Assembly (NCBI GenBank): GCA_030638185.1
Contig: DAOWFD010000045.1
Span: forward strand, 1-5,894
Length of the DNA stretch: 5,894 bases
Direction: 5' to 3'
From: Candidatus Aegiribacteria sp.
GTDB taxonomy: Bacteria; Fermentibacterota; Fermentibacteria; Fermentibacterales; JCC-6
The notes under the pieces are model-generated. The model saw only the letters and a list, made by a program, of their open reading frames with translations. It did no database searches and was not told the origin of the DNA. The position numbers and the translations under genes were made by a program. The number at the start of each line of letters is the position of its first letter. Within the stretch, counting starts at the first letter, position 1. Shown here in pieces: positions 1 to 5,845 of this stretch.

Positions 1-1061
1 CCCTCCTCGCCGGGCATCTCCTCAAGCCTTCCGGACATTTCCCTCATCGCCTCCGCCCATCTGCTTGTGGAGTCGGCCATGAGGGCAACGGAATACCCCA
101 TGTCCCTGAAATACTCACCGATTGTTATACCGGTATAAACACTTGCTTCCCTCGCGGCTACAGGCATGTTGCTGGTATTGGCTATAAGAACGGTTCTGAA
201 AATAAGCGGTTTTCCGCTCTTCGGGTCTTCAAGGTGGGGAAATTCCTGCAGAACGTCGGTCATTTCATTGCCACGTTCCCCGCATCCGACGTAAACCACC
301 ATTTCAGCGTCCGCCCATTTAGCAAGCTGGTGCTGGATAACCGTTTTACCACTGCCGAAGGGGCCGGGAACGCACGCAGTTCCCCCCTTGCCCAGGGGGA
401 AGAAAGCATCAATGACCCTCTGTCCTGTAATAAGCGGTTCCTCGGGAGCTCTCTTCTCAGCTATGGGCCGTGGTTTTCTTACGGGCCAGTTGTGGTACAT
501 CTTAAGCTCAATGGTTTCGCCGGATTGAGTCTTCAGTTTTGTTATGATGGTATCGATATTGTACTTACCGGGTTCTATCATCCATGTGATTACACCGGAT
601 ACCTCAGGCGGTACCATAATTTTGTGGGTAATGATCTCTGTTTCAGGAACTTCACCCAGAATTTCGCCCCCGGTTACGGTCAGACCAACTTCCGCGACAG
701 GTTTGAAAACCCACTCCTTTTCATGATCCAGGCCTCTTATGCTGATTCCCCGGGTAATCCAGTCACCCGCCTCCTCGCGTATTTCATCAAGGGGTCGCTG
801 AATCCCGTCGTATATGGCTGTTACAAGTCCGGGGCCAAGTTCGACCGAAAGGGGTTTTCCGGTAGCTGTCACGATATCACCAGGTTTAAGACCACCGGTT
901 TCCTCGTAGACCTGAATCGAGGCTTTATCGCCTTTAAGCTCTATTATTTCGCCTATCAATTTGTAATCAGATACATATACCAGATCGTACATCCTGGCAT
1001 CTTTCATTCCGTCCGCAACAACCAGCGGACCTGCTATCTTGTCAATCGTTCCACTAATCAT
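1..1061 (-). CDS. atpA: V/A-type ATPase catalytic subunit A, 3' end cut by window edge
   Basis: This is the catalytic subunit (NtpA/AhaA) of the A3B3 head, which hydrolyses or synthesises ATP on the cytoplasmic side. The 353 complete codons visible are the N-terminal part of a protein usually near 580-600 residues; the frame is open to the window edge. Residues 1-70 form the N-terminal beta-barrel (starts MISGTIDKIAGPLVV). Residues of about 113-195 are the 'non-homologous' insertion that separates A subunits from F-type beta. The Walker A P-loop GPFGSGKT is at 233-240, the GER motif with the presumed catalytic glutamate at E262, and the Walker B strand SVALMADS at 324-331 (D330). The TSNMPVAAREA segment (296-306) and SRWAEAMREMSGRLEEMPGE (333-352) are highly characteristic of V/A-type A subunits. 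The ATG at 1061 has GGAGG six bases upstream and gives the expected family N-terminus. It lies 31 bases after the subunit F stop. The P-loop serine is the archaeal/bacterial form, not the cysteine of eukaryotic V-ATPase. No defect is seen in the visible part. Confidence 0.98.
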   Translation of the reverse strand, partial: MISGTIDKIAGPLVVADGMKDARMYDLVYVSDYKLIGEIIELKGDKASIQVYEETGGLKPGDIVTATGKPLSVELGPGLVTAIYDGIQRPLDEIREEAGDWITRGISIRGLDHEKEWVFKPVAEVGLTVTGGEILGEVPETEIITHKIMVPPEVSGVITWMIEPGKYNIDTIITKLKTQSGETIELKMYHNWPVRKPRPIAEKRAPEEPLITGQRVIDAFFPLGKGGTACVPGPFGSGKTVIQHQLAKWADAEMVVYVGCGERGNEMTDVLQEFPHLEDPKSGKPLIFRTVLIANTSNMPVAAREASVYTGITIGEYFRDMGYSVALMADSTSRWAEAMREMSGRLEEMPGEE

Positions 1062-1067
1062 CCGTCG

Positions 1068-1072
1068 CCTCC
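1068..1072 (-). promoter_or_regulatory. Ribosome binding site of atpA
   Basis: GGAGG on the minus strand, six bases before the ATG at 1061. It lies in the 31-base gap after the subunit F stop, so subunit A has its own strong initiation signal and need not rely on coupling to F. This fixes the start of subunit A. Confidence 0.75.
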
Positions 1073-1092
1073 GGTGGGTTGCGGGTTCGCTG

Positions 1093-1422
1093 TCACTTCT
1101 GTTCTTCTGACATGAGATCAACGCCGACTGCCCTTATGATAAGTTCCCTTATCGTATCTTCTCCCCGTTTCTGTGTACCCGTTATGCCGGGAAGAACAAC
1201 AACCGACGGTATTGCCATATGAACTGTTTCATCTATCTGTTCCTGGAGATGGTCCATCATGTTCTCGGTTATCATGATGATGGAGGTTTTCTCCTTCACA
1301 AGCCTTGCGAACTGTTCCCGGGCCGAGTCCATATTCATGGGAACTACTGTTTCCACGCCCAGTGCCCGGAATCCGAGTACCGAGTCGGCATCTCCTATAA
1401 ACGCTATCTTACCCTCGGCCAT
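1093..1422 (-). CDS. atpF: V/A-type ATPase central-stalk subunit F
   Basis: Subunit F (NtpG/AhaF type, not F-type subunit b) binds subunit D in the rotating central shaft. The 109 residues match the usual length of about 100-110. The N-terminus KIAFIGDADSVLGFRALGVE (5-24) is the hallmark first strand and turn of the CheY-like alpha/beta fold. A second strand SIIMITENM lies at 47-55, and PSVVVLPGITG at 72-82 is the conserved central strand and loop. The C-terminal helix IRELIIRAVGVDL (91-103) is the part expected to pack on subunit D. The ATG at 1422 is preceded by AGGAG with a six-base spacer, and that site overlaps the UAG that ends the upstream C reading frame. The stop is TGA. Its frame is the same as that of the upstream subunit C reading frame, separated by UAG plus three codons, so UAG readthrough would join C to F. 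It lies between C and A, the normal place for F in this operon type. Confidence 0.95.
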   Translation of the reverse strand: MAEGKIAFIGDADSVLGFRALGVETVVPMNMDSAREQFARLVKEKTSIIMITENMMDHLQEQIDETVHMAIPSVVVLPGITGTQKRGEDTIRELIIRAVGVDLMSEEQK

Positions 1423-1428
1423 TAAAGT

Positions 1429-1433
1429 CTCCT
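1429..1433 (-). promoter_or_regulatory. Ribosome binding site of atpF, overlapping upstream UAG stop
   Basis: AGGAG on the minus strand with a six-base spacer to the ATG at 1422. Its first two bases are the last two of the UAG stop at 1434-1432 (context UAGGAG), so termination of the C reading frame and initiation of F occur in the same place. That is typical of translational coupling. Confidence 0.7.
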
Positions 1434-1773
1434 ATCCACGCGGCAGTCGTTTCTTCAGCCTGTCTTCTCTCACGCCGGCGGATTTCGCGGCAAGAAGTAA
1501 CCTGAGGTGGCTTATTTCCATTTCCCGTCTTATCACGAAAGCAGCCAGCGGGGATGGGCCGAAGACCGGAAAAGCTCCCTTTTCAAGCAGTTCCAGCAAC
1601 CTTCTGTCACATTCCCTCTCGAATCCAGAAAAGAACCCCGTTTCAAGAGCTTCCTCCAGTGCCTCCCCGATTTCGTCAAATCCCGGGGTTTCGGCGAGCA
1701 GGTCGGGCAATGTTCTCCTCTGATAGGCTTCCGCTATTTCATCTTCTGTATGATATCCCCCGGGAAGAAGCAT
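1432..1773 (-). CDS. atpC: V/A-type ATPase subunit C, C-terminal part (split by amber codon)
   Basis: This is the C-terminal third of subunit C (NtpC/AhaC, the AC39/subunit d family), the funnel-shaped adaptor joining the D-F shaft to the K ring. Counted from the ATG at 1773 it has 113 residues. It begins MLLPGGYHTEDEIAEAY, the conserved 'L(I/L)PGG' turn and helix that lies in the middle of normal C proteins, not at a natural N-terminus. The family's C-terminal signature is present: FERECDRRLLELL (51-63) followed by FGPSPLAAFVIRREMEI (71-87), then the helix LRLLLAAKSAG (90-100). The reading frame is identical to that of the upstream N-terminal part; only the UAG at 1788-1786 and the four codons E-V-S-E separate them. 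The ATG has an AGGAAG site eight bases upstream, so independent initiation is plausible. It ends in UAG nine bases before subunit F. Assignment to subunit C is secure; whether it is made as a separate polypeptide is unknown. Confidence 0.88.
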   Translation of the reverse strand: MLLPGGYHTEDEIAEAYQRRTLPDLLAETPGFDEIGEALEEALETGFFSGFERECDRRLLELLEKGAFPVFGPSPLAAFVIRREMEISHLRLLLAAKSAGVREDRLKKRLPRG

Positions 1774-1781
1774 TTCACTTA

Positions 1782-1787
1782 CTTCCT
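1782..1787 (-). promoter_or_regulatory. Putative internal ribosome binding site for C-terminal part of subunit C
   Basis: AGGAAG on the minus strand, eight bases before the ATG at 1773, sharing its first two bases with the amber codon at 1788-1786 (context UAGGAAG). The arrangement resembles the UAGGAG that starts subunit F at 1434-1429. It could permit termination and immediate reinitiation. It is a short purine-rich match, so chance is possible. Confidence 0.45.
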
Positions 1788-1788
1788 A
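1786..1788 (-). other. In-frame UAG codon interrupting subunit C
   Basis: The codons across this point read TCC AGA TAG GAA GTA AGT GAA ATG CTT CTT CCC. Both sides are recognisable subunit C in the same frame: ...NIEQKNFLTASRCSIDGVSR before and EVSEMLLPGGYHTEDE after. No bases need be added or removed. With the amber read as one residue the protein would have 324 residues (206+1+4+113), the normal size of subunit C. The position falls in a variable stretch between the conserved 'N-I-E-Q-K-N' helix and the PGG turn. Candidate explanations are a true gene split with reinitiation, amber suppression or pyrrolysine, a recent nonsense mutation, or a base-call error. The sequence cannot decide among them. 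Confidence 0.9.
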
Positions 1789-2406
1789 TCTGGAAACACC
1801 ATCAATGCTGCACCTGGAGGCTGTAAGAAAATTCTTCTGTTCAATATTGGTCATGACGAATGTTCTGAAACCTGCGTTTATCTCTATGAACTCGTCGCTT
1901 TCAACGGCTGCTGCAAGCTGGTCCATTTTCCTGTCAACTTCCACTATGTCAACTCTGTCATTCTCCAGGAGCTCCTCCAACGTCCGCAGGAAAAGGAGCG
2001 GTAACTCGTCCCGGGCTTCTGCGGAGTTAACCGCTTTCCTGAGGGTCTCCGTCTTTATCAGACCGGGCCTTTCAACCTCTATTTCATCCTCTGAAACGTC
2101 ACCTGACAGGATATTCTTCCATATATACCTTGCGTTTCTCACGTCTCTGCGATGAAGGATACCCCTTACGAGTCTTTCATCTTCAGAAAGCTCTATAAGC
2201 TCATCCTCGGTTGATTCCATGGCTTTGACGAAACAGTCTTCCATGCTGTGGTACTGCATAAAGCCGCCGTACCATGTATCACCGAGAAGTCTCATCGCTT
2301 CTTCTTCGTTGAGGGATGATATGAGCATCTGCCACATTCGCTGGTCAAGAAGAGTTGTTTCCTCGCCGCTTATTCGACCGTTGGCATAAATGAAACTTTC
2401 TGCCAC
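1786..2406 (-). CDS. atpC: V/A-type ATPase subunit C, N-terminal part (ends at amber codon)
   Basis: This is the N-terminal two-thirds (206 residues) of subunit C, the mostly helical, three-lobed socket between the central shaft and the K rotor ring. Family features seen are the N-terminal SFIYANGRISGEETTLLD (4-21), equivalent to the usual 'YxNARVR..E..LL' start, the WYGGF segment (45-49), HRRDVRNARYIWKNIL (85-100), equivalent to the 'D..NL..I.R' repeat of the fold, and FVMTNIEQKNFLTASR (183-198), the next repeat of that motif. It stops at UAG just before the expected PGG turn, so on its own it would lack the third lobe, supplied by the reading frame at 1432-1773. The start is GTG at 2406, three bases after the subunit E stop (TGA at 2412-2410), with only a weak GAGAAG site at 2416-2421. 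Translation is therefore probably coupled to E. Sequence similarity is diffuse in this family, so the assignment rests on motif, length, position between E and F, and continuity with the C-terminal part. Confidence 0.9.
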   Translation of the reverse strand: MAESFIYANGRISGEETTLLDQRMWQMLISSLNEEEAMRLLGDTWYGGFMQYHSMEDCFVKAMESTEDELIELSEDERLVRGILHRRDVRNARYIWKNILSGDVSEDEIEVERPGLIKTETLRKAVNSAEARDELPLLFLRTLEELLENDRVDIVEVDRKMDQLAAAVESDEFIEINAGFRTFVMTNIEQKNFLTASRCSIDGVSR

Positions 2407-2409
2407 GGG

Positions 2410-2997
2410 TCAGATCTTCTCGAGTGGAATGAGGTCGGAAAGCATCATTATCATATCCTCGTGGGCAAGTTCAGCTATCATTGGAAAGGTCCCGTTCTGG
2501 CTGATCTTCCCGGATCTGAAGATCACCCCTCCGTTCTTGTCGTGTCTTTCAGCGGAAAGGACGAATTCGCGGTCGCCATCCGAGTGTTTTCTCAGATACC
2601 AGGAAGTTATGCGCGACTCGTCATTGGAGGAAATTACTACCTCTACCTTTCCTTTCAGATCACAGCTCTTCAGGAGGGATGATATCATCTCAAGATACTC
2701 GGCAGCACCGGCCTCCGCGAGATTGCCTGCAGCTTTTCCGATTGCGTCATCCATCATAGCCCTTCTTGCATTCATCATCTTCCTGGCTGCTTCCCTGCGA
2801 ACGTGGAATTCCTTTCTTTTATGTTCTTCTTCGATACCGGATCTTACTTTTTCAACATCCCTGCTGTGTTTTGCATTCAGCTCTTCAGCATGTTTCGTGA
2901 GAGCTGCTGTCTTCTCTTTCTCCGCAGCTTCCCTGATCGATTCCGCCTTCTGCCTGGCCTCTACCTGTATCTTTGAAAGGATTGCTTCGAGAGACAT
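2410..2997 (-). CDS. atpE: V/A-type ATPase peripheral-stalk subunit E
   Basis: Subunit E pairs with H to form the peripheral stalk that holds the A3B3 head against rotation and ties it to subunit I. The 195 residues match the usual 185-205. Residues of about 1-95 are a charged, alanine-rich coiled coil (for example EARQKAESIREAAEKEKTAA at 13-32 and FHVRREAARKMMNARRAMMD at 64-83). The C-terminal globular domain includes VEVVISSNDES (118-128) and GGVIFRSGKISQNGTF (155-170). The latter corresponds to the family's 'GG(V/F)(I/V)......I..N.TF' motif near the end of E, and is the best single identifier. The ATG at 2997 is six bases after a strong AGGAGGG that lies within the last codons of subunit K. 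The gap to the K stop is three bases. The stop is TGA, three bases before the GTG start of subunit C. The frame is intact. Confidence 0.95.
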   Translation of the reverse strand: MSLEAILSKIQVEARQKAESIREAAEKEKTAALTKHAEELNAKHSRDVEKVRSGIEEEHKRKEFHVRREAARKMMNARRAMMDDAIGKAAGNLAEAGAAEYLEMISSLLKSCDLKGKVEVVISSNDESRITSWYLRKHSDGDREFVLSAERHDKNGGVIFRSGKISQNGTFPMIAELAHEDMIMMLSDLIPLEKI

Positions 2998-3000
2998 CCG

Positions 3001-3450
3001 TTACCCTCCTATGCCCTGAAGCATGAGGAATGAAACAAGGAATCCCAGAATAGCGTAAAACTCAACGAAAACCGCCAGAATAAGTGACTTTGCAGAATCA
3101 TCCGGTTGCTTGGCTGTCATCATGGCACCACCGGCGCATACTTTCCCCTGATGAATACCCGAGAACAGCCCGGCAAGAGCGATAGGAATGCCGGCTGTGA
3201 ATATCTGCCATGCGACATGCATATCCATGCCCGGGGTAACTTTGCCAAGGAGAAGGAATGCGATTACAAAACCGTATATTCCCTGGGTTCCAGGCAATGC
3301 TGACAGAAGAAGGAGTTTTCCGAATTTGCCGGGATCTACGCTCATTACCCCGGTGCTGGCCTGGGCAGCTATTCCCACGCCTACAGCTGATCCTATCCCT
3401 GCAAGTGCGCACGCCAGGGCTATTCCCATATATGCTACGAGCTGTTCCAC
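3001..3450 (-). CDS. atpK: V/A-type ATPase rotor-ring subunit K, Na+-binding type
   Basis: Subunit K (NtpK, proteolipid) forms the rotating membrane ring that carries ions past subunit I. At 149 residues it is the duplicated, four-helix type, like the 156-residue NtpK of Enterococcus hirae, not the 8-kDa two-helix type. Helices lie near 4-27, 44-69, 79-100 and 121-146. The ion site is clear: L52, T55, Q56 and Y59 in the ALPGTQGIYG motif of helix 2, Q101 in GIHQGK after helix 3, and E130 in VEFYAILGF of helix 4. Their spacings (3, 1, 3, 42, 29) equal those of NtpK L61, T64, Q65, Y68, Q110 and E139, which bind Na+ there. Na+ specificity is therefore inferred with good support. Only one carboxylate is present per four helices, as in NtpK. 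The start is GTG at 3450 with AAGGGAG upstream. It follows subunit I by 37 bases, the widest gap of the operon; K is needed in many copies. The stop is TAA. Confidence 0.97.
   Translation of the reverse strand: MEQLVAYMGIALACALAGIGSAVGVGIAAQASTGVMSVDPGKFGKLLLLSALPGTQGIYGFVIAFLLLGKVTPGMDMHVAWQIFTAGIPIALAGLFSGIHQGKVCAGGAMMTAKQPDDSAKSLILAVFVEFYAILGFLVSFLMLQGIGG
3004..3010 (-). promoter_or_regulatory. Ribosome binding site of atpE
   Basis: AGGAGGG on the minus strand, six bases before the ATG at 2997. It lies inside the last codons of subunit K and directly abuts its TAA stop. It is the strongest Shine-Dalgarno match in the window and fixes the start of subunit E. Confidence 0.8.
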
Positions 3451-3457
3451 TTATAGT

Positions 3458-3464
3458 CTCCCTT
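3458..3464 (-). promoter_or_regulatory. Ribosome binding site of atpK supporting a GTG start
   Basis: AAGGGAG on the minus strand, seven bases before the GTG at 3450, in the 37-base gap between subunits I and K. It supports GTG, and hence the N-terminus MEQLVAYMGIALAC, over the in-frame ATG seven codons later (MGIALAC...), which would leave the first helix almost without a lead. Confidence 0.65.
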
Positions 3465-3487
3465 CAATCAGCATATGAGCTGTGTTT

Positions 3488-5515
3488 TTATTCTCTATCA
3501 ATATGCACATATCTAGGTTCGTATCTTAGAGGTTTAAACGGTACACCGGTTCCATCGTAAAATTTTCCGAAGAACTCGACAAACTGCAGCCTGGCCGTAT
3601 GAATGAAGCCGCTTAGAGCAGCCATGGCTATGTTGAACGCATGCCCTCCAATAACCACGATGGCCGCAAGCACAATGCCAAGCGCTGGAATTCCCAGCTC
3701 ATGTATCATCATGGAAGCTATCTGGTTGATAACCTGTGCTATTATGGCGCTGGAAAGAGCAAGCGCAAAGAGCCTCGAATATGAGAGAACGTCTCCGAGA
3801 AGATTGACTATACCGTACAACGCATAAGCTCCAAGGCCTACCTTGCCGAATCCCTTCGCCGAGCGCCCGCCCATGATGAATATCAGAAGAGAACCCGCTG
3901 CGAGCATGTAGACGAAAATCTTGTCCAGTGGTCCATTCAGATCGTAAAGGGTTCCGTTCAGCAGGTAATGGTTGAACAACCATGGAAAAAGGCCCGCGGT
4001 GGCAAGCAGCCAGCCGGACTGATCAACAACAGCTGCGAATTTTTCGCCGGCTTTCCATCGTTTCACCAGGTTTATTACGATTCCCGCGGTCAGCTGCAGA
4101 AGTCCCAGCCCTAATGTAAGGTAAAGAAAATGCTTGGATACTCCGAAGCCTTCCTGTCCGGGTTGTCCGGTCTGATATCCGGGAAGCATGTTGTTCAGAA
4201 GGTTCGCCGGTGCCTGCAGGAATGCAGGCAGGTTGTCAAATGGTATACCGAACCAGCCTCCAAGGAAAATACCAACGATAATGCTAGCCAACCCGCCCTG
4301 GAAAAGTAATTGAAACAGTCTTGGGTTTCCGTGTCTTCTTCGGACGAGATACCATCCTGCGGCACAGCCCAGCGCAAGCGCTATTCCATACCCCGCATCC
4401 CCTATGCAGATTCCGAAGAATAGAGCGTAGAACGGCGCCATCAAAGGTGTCGGGTCCGGGTCTTTTCTGGTTGGCTGACCGTACATGTCGGTAAGTATTG
4501 TGTAGGGTGCCGCCGTAGTTTTTTCAGTCAGTGGTGAAGGAGGTATTTCCCCTTCTTCCGGTTCAATCTCCTCGACCGCAACTTCTCCAAGCCGTCCCAG
4601 GCTTTCTGTGAAATCTTTCAGATCAGCCGTACGTATCCACGCTTTGAACAGGTAAACATGTGAGCTTGAGTAAGCGGATCTGGTCGCGACCCTCCGCTCA
4701 AGAATCAGGCCTGCCGCATCCAGAAGGGTGCGGAACCTGCTTATTTCCAGAGCGAGTTTTACAGCTCTGACATGAAGTGCCGACATTCTTTTTCGAATAA
4801 GTTTTATTTCCAGACGGACCTTTTCCAGCTGTTCCGGAACCATTCCTGTTCGCGTACCGAATTCCTGCTGTGAGAACCCAAGCTCTCCCAGAGCCTGCAT
4901 TACACCCTTGGTAACCGATTCATGGGTAACGGCAATAACCTTCTCCATTATTTTATCTCTATGGATAACCTCAAGATGGAACAGCGGAATATCTTTCTCA
5001 AGAAGATGCGCTTTCTCAATTGCTTCCTTCTCAAGTATTCCCGCAACCATACGGTAGTTGCCTTTTCTACGGAGCTCCTCAAGGGAAACAGGGAGTTCCA
5101 GCCAGAATAGAAGGAATTCCTCCTCCTGCAGAAGTTCTTTCTCCGCTCCATCTAGTTTGGCTCTCTGAACAGCCACGAACCAGGCTCTTCTGGCGTCTTC
5201 AATCAGCCTCCTGTCCTCCAGGAGGTGCATAAGCTCTTCTTCTCTTACTGAAGGAGGAGATGAGCGTGGAAATTCAACTTCACCTTTGGTCTCTTCCTGA
5301 AGAAAAAGAATAGCCTTTTCAAGGCTGGAAATTTCCTCAACCAGCTCTTCGGTATTCAAACTGGCAGGTTTTAGGAAATTTTCTTCTTCAGGGATATCTA
5401 ATTCTGACAGATCGATGAGATGAACCTTTCCCGAGGCTTCAATAGTATTTAGAACCATTTCCCTTCTGAGCGAATGGCACAGAACCTCTATCTTTGAAAC
5501 CGCATCCAGACTCAT
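3488..5515 (-). CDS. atpI: V/A-type ATPase stator membrane subunit I (a-subunit)
   Basis: Subunit I (NtpI/AhaI, counterpart of eukaryotic subunit a) anchors the peripheral stalks and provides the two ion half-channels facing the K ring. It has 675 residues, within the usual 620-700. Residues of about 1-345 are cytoplasmic, with long helical hairpins (for example 55-75, 95-135, 225-270) that bind E-H. From about 355 onward come seven to eight membrane helices. The hallmark junction DPDPTPLMAPFYALFFGICI-GDAGYG is at 352-376. LGDVLSYSRLFALALS (573-588) contains R581, aligned with yeast Vph1 R735, the arginine essential for ion transfer. GHAFNIAMAALSGFIHTARL (624-643) holds R642, aligned with Vph1 R799. 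The C-terminal VEFFGKFYDGTGVPFKPL (646-663) is also family-typical. The ATG at 5515 follows the H stop by five bases, with AGGAG nine bases upstream inside the end of H. The stop is TAA. The frame is intact throughout. Confidence 0.98.
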   Translation of the reverse strand: MSLDAVSKIEVLCHSLRREMVLNTIEASGKVHLIDLSELDIPEEENFLKPASLNTEELVEEISSLEKAILFLQEETKGEVEFPRSSPPSVREEELMHLLEDRRLIEDARRAWFVAVQRAKLDGAEKELLQEEEFLLFWLELPVSLEELRRKGNYRMVAGILEKEAIEKAHLLEKDIPLFHLEVIHRDKIMEKVIAVTHESVTKGVMQALGELGFSQQEFGTRTGMVPEQLEKVRLEIKLIRKRMSALHVRAVKLALEISRFRTLLDAAGLILERRVATRSAYSSSHVYLFKAWIRTADLKDFTESLGRLGEVAVEEIEPEEGEIPPSPLTEKTTAAPYTILTDMYGQPTRKDPDPTPLMAPFYALFFGICIGDAGYGIALALGCAAGWYLVRRRHGNPRLFQLLFQGGLASIIVGIFLGGWFGIPFDNLPAFLQAPANLLNNMLPGYQTGQPGQEGFGVSKHFLYLTLGLGLLQLTAGIVINLVKRWKAGEKFAAVVDQSGWLLATAGLFPWLFNHYLLNGTLYDLNGPLDKIFVYMLAAGSLLIFIMGGRSAKGFGKVGLGAYALYGIVNLLGDVLSYSRLFALALSSAIIAQVINQIASMMIHELGIPALGIVLAAIVVIGGHAFNIAMAALSGFIHTARLQFVEFFGKFYDGTGVPFKPLRYEPRYVHIDRE

Positions 5516-5520
5516 CTGCC

Positions 5521-5835
5521 TTAACTCCTGCTTTTCAGGATGTATTCCCTGAGGCTTTTTGTCGCGGCTTTCTCAAGGATTTCTATTTTCCCCGCAAGCT
5601 GACTGAGTTTCTCCTTCGTTTCGATGGCCAGGCTTTCTGACAGCTTGGCAATATTTTTCTCCACTTCAGCATCGGCAAGCCGGGCGATTTTCTTCAGTTG
5701 ATCATCTCTTTCTTTACTCTGTTCGTCCAGCAGGTCCGGTATGGACATTTGTATCTTCTGGGCTTCCTTCTCAGCCTTTTCCAGCTCCAGCTGAGCTTTT
5801 TCCTCTTCCCTGTGGAGTTCTCCCAGCTTTAACAT
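5521..5835 (-). CDS. atpH: V/A-type ATPase peripheral-stalk subunit H (G-like)
   Basis: A small coiled-coil protein of 104 residues, almost wholly charged and helical, that fits subunit H (AhaH; called G in some bacteria), the partner of E in the peripheral stalk. Heptad-like patterns run from about 5-30 (LHREEEKAQLELEKAEKEAQ) and 45-100 (DQLKKIARLADAEVEKNIAK, then KEKLSQLAGKIEILEKAATK), broken by a proline at 33 (SIPDLLDEQ). No enzyme motif, signal peptide or membrane segment is seen. Coiled coils carry little specific sequence, so the assignment depends mainly on size and on being the first gene, directly before subunit I, as in other HIKECFABD operons. The ATG at 5835 has a modest AAGGG site ten bases upstream. 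The stop is TAA, five bases before the I start; the last codons of H contain the ribosome binding site of I. Confidence 0.85.
   Translation of the reverse strand: MLKLGELHREEEKAQLELEKAEKEAQKIQMSIPDLLDEQSKERDDQLKKIARLADAEVEKNIAKLSESLAIETKEKLSQLAGKIEILEKAATKSLREYILKSRS
5525..5529 (-). promoter_or_regulatory. Ribosome binding site of atpI
   Basis: AGGAG on the minus strand, nine bases before the ATG at 5515, lying within the final codons of subunit H. It supports the chosen start of I and suggests that H and I are translationally coupled. Confidence 0.65.
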
Positions 5836-5845
5836 TTATTACCAG

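Noticed and set aside
234..1115. Long plus-strand open frame of 293 codons
   Set aside because: It lies wholly opposite subunits A and F, whose conserved motifs (P-loop, Walker B, F signature) are unmistakable. Its translation has no recognisable domain and no family resemblance, so it is a shadow of the real genes.
1786..1788. Pyrrolysine codon at the UAG
   Set aside because: Not excluded, but not supported: no pyl genes are in the window, subunit C is not a known pyrrolysine protein, a restart site lies just downstream, and the next UAG in the same frame must act as a stop before F. Kept only as one alternative in the findings.
1774..1800. Frameshift in subunit C
   Set aside because: Codon-by-codon reading shows both halves are in the same frame, so the break is a nonsense codon and not an insertion or deletion. 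A programmed frameshift is not needed.
1507..2004. Plus-strand open frames opposite subunit C
   Set aside because: Several overlapping plus-strand frames run across the split C gene, including its amber site. None has a good ribosome binding site or a domain-like translation, whereas the minus strand carries clear subunit C motifs on both sides.
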